Assembly (NCBI GenBank): GCA_045604945.1
Contig: JAZUPA010000050.1
Span: 1 to 14,800, forward strand
Direction: 5' to 3'
Length of the DNA stretch: 14,800 nt
Origin: JAISGQ01 sp045604945
GTDB taxonomy: Bacteria; Bacillota; Clostridia; Oscillospirales; Acutalibacteraceae
Below are positions 14,072 through 14,800 of this stretch, in pieces. How positions within the stretch are numbered: position 1 is the first letter of the stretch; every line of letters starts with the position of its first letter. Under the pieces are notes generated by a model, which saw only the letters and a program-made list of their open reading frames with translations, did no database searches and was not told the DNA's origin. The position numbers were made by a program, and so were the translations under genes.

Positions 14072-14800
14072 ATGATTTACGATGCAGCAATAATCGGCAC
14101 AGGCCCTGCGGGACTTTCTGCCGCACTCAATCTCAGAATCCATAACAAGAATTTTATATGGCTGGGCAGTAAAAACTTGAGCGACAAGGTATCAAAAGCC
14201 GAGCGGATTTCAAACTACCCCGGCTTTGCCGATGTCAGCGGCAAAGTGCTTAACGATGCCTTTAAAAACCAGGCTCAGGCAATGGGACTTGAAATTATAG
14301 AGCAGATGGTAAACTCTATAATGCCCATGGGCAGCCATTATGCAATCATGGCCGGCAGTGACTTTTATGAAGCAAAGGCTCTGATTCTCGCAACAGGTGT
14401 TGCAAACACAGGCACACTGCCGGGAGAGCAGGAAAAGGTCGGTATGGGTGTTTCCTACTGCGCTACCTGCGACGGAGCGCTGTACAAGGGTAAAACCATT
14501 GCGGTCATATGCAACAATGCCCGTTTTGAGCATGAGGTAAAATATCTTGCAGACCTTGCGGAAACTGTTTACTATTTCCCCATTTATAAAAATATCGGCA
14601 CTCTTCCCGAAAACGTACGCATAATGGAAGACAAGGCAAAGGGAATCTTAGGAGAAAAGAGAGTTTCGGCTGTCGCACTTCTCAGCGGAAACGAACTCCC
14701 GGTTGACGGCGTTTTCTGCCTGAGGGATTCTGTTGCACTGGCTACCCTTCTGCCAAAGCTTGAAACAGCAAACGGTGCAATCACTGTTGACAGGAGCATG
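14072..14800 (+). CDS. Thioredoxin-reductase-like flavoprotein lacking the NADPH motif (partial)
   Basis: The first 243 residues are present; the window edge removes the rest. It starts at an ATG with AAAAGGAG seven bases upstream. The FAD-binding motif is IIGTGPAGLSAA (from residue 7), the redox-active site is CATC (Cys130 and Cys133, in YCATCDGA), and ATGVANTG fits the family. In normal thioredoxin reductase the second Rossmann fold has GGGxSA and then HRR for NADPH. Here that place reads AVICNNARFEHEV (from about residue 144) and YYFPIYKNIG, so both motifs are lost. Clostridial ferredoxin-dependent flavin thioredoxin reductases (FFTR) are known to lack them, so a donor other than NADPH is likely. 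It presumably reduces the neighbouring thioredoxin. Confidence 0.85.
   Translation, partial: MIYDAAIIGTGPAGLSAALNLRIHNKNFIWLGSKNLSDKVSKAERISNYPGFADVSGKVLNDAFKNQAQAMGLEIIEQMVNSIMPMGSHYAIMAGSDFYEAKALILATGVANTGTLPGEQEKVGMGVSYCATCDGALYKGKTIAVICNNARFEHEVKYLADLAETVYYFPIYKNIGTLPENVRIMEDKAKGILGEKRVSAVALLSGNELPVDGVFCLRDSVALATLLPKLETANGAITVDRSM

Overview
The window looks like chromosomal DNA of a gut or rumen Firmicute, most likely a Ruminococcus-type clostridium. The reasons are the A/T-leaning but GC-mixed sequence, strong AGGAGG-type ribosome sites, TTGACA/TATAAT promoters, a secreted SH3/NlpC wall protein, and a thioredoxin reductase of a type common in clostridia. The genus is inference.

Region 1 (1-690) holds a short CRISPR-like array: five copies of a 29-base repeat with four spacers. 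A consensus sigma-70 promoter reads into it and a strong hairpin follows it. Region 2 (691-2787) is a secreted multidomain NlpC/P60 wall hydrolase. Region 3 (2800-5753) runs on the minus strand: an AraC-type regulator with a GyrI-like effector domain overlaps by ATGA a MutS-type ATPase, behind a good promoter and a possible 17-residue leader peptide. Region 4 (about 5754-6258) is gene-poor, with hairpins and an unconvincing frame. Region 5 (6259-6830) is a second array of eight repeats and seven spacers. It has the same promoter-leader at the same distance (52 bases from the start of the -35 box to the first repeat) and its own terminator. No cas gene lies in the window.

Region 6 (6891-7354, minus strand) is a DUF4430 lipoprotein gene. 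It diverges from a long plus-strand operon (7564 to beyond 14800), and a large inverted repeat lies between the two promoters. The operon encodes a YheO/DauR-type regulator, two ABC half-exporters, two paralogous trigger-factor-like PPIase proteins, a thioredoxin and a thioredoxin-reductase-like flavoprotein cut by the window edge. Gaps are 32, 16 and 24 bases, then two ATGA overlaps, then 63 bases, so the genes are probably expressed together as an export, folding and redox unit. The substrate is not visible.

The most interesting material is the pair of stand-alone arrays. Their repeat folds as CCCC-loop-GGGG, and natural variation falls mostly in the loop. Several spacers read on the reverse strand as recognisable gene starts: an SSB N-terminal motif, a Shine-Dalgarno plus start codon, and a signal-peptide start. 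The array RNA would therefore be antisense to messenger RNA, as expected for an RNA-targeting effector encoded elsewhere. In the first repeat of array 2 every G is replaced by A, which abolishes the hairpin.
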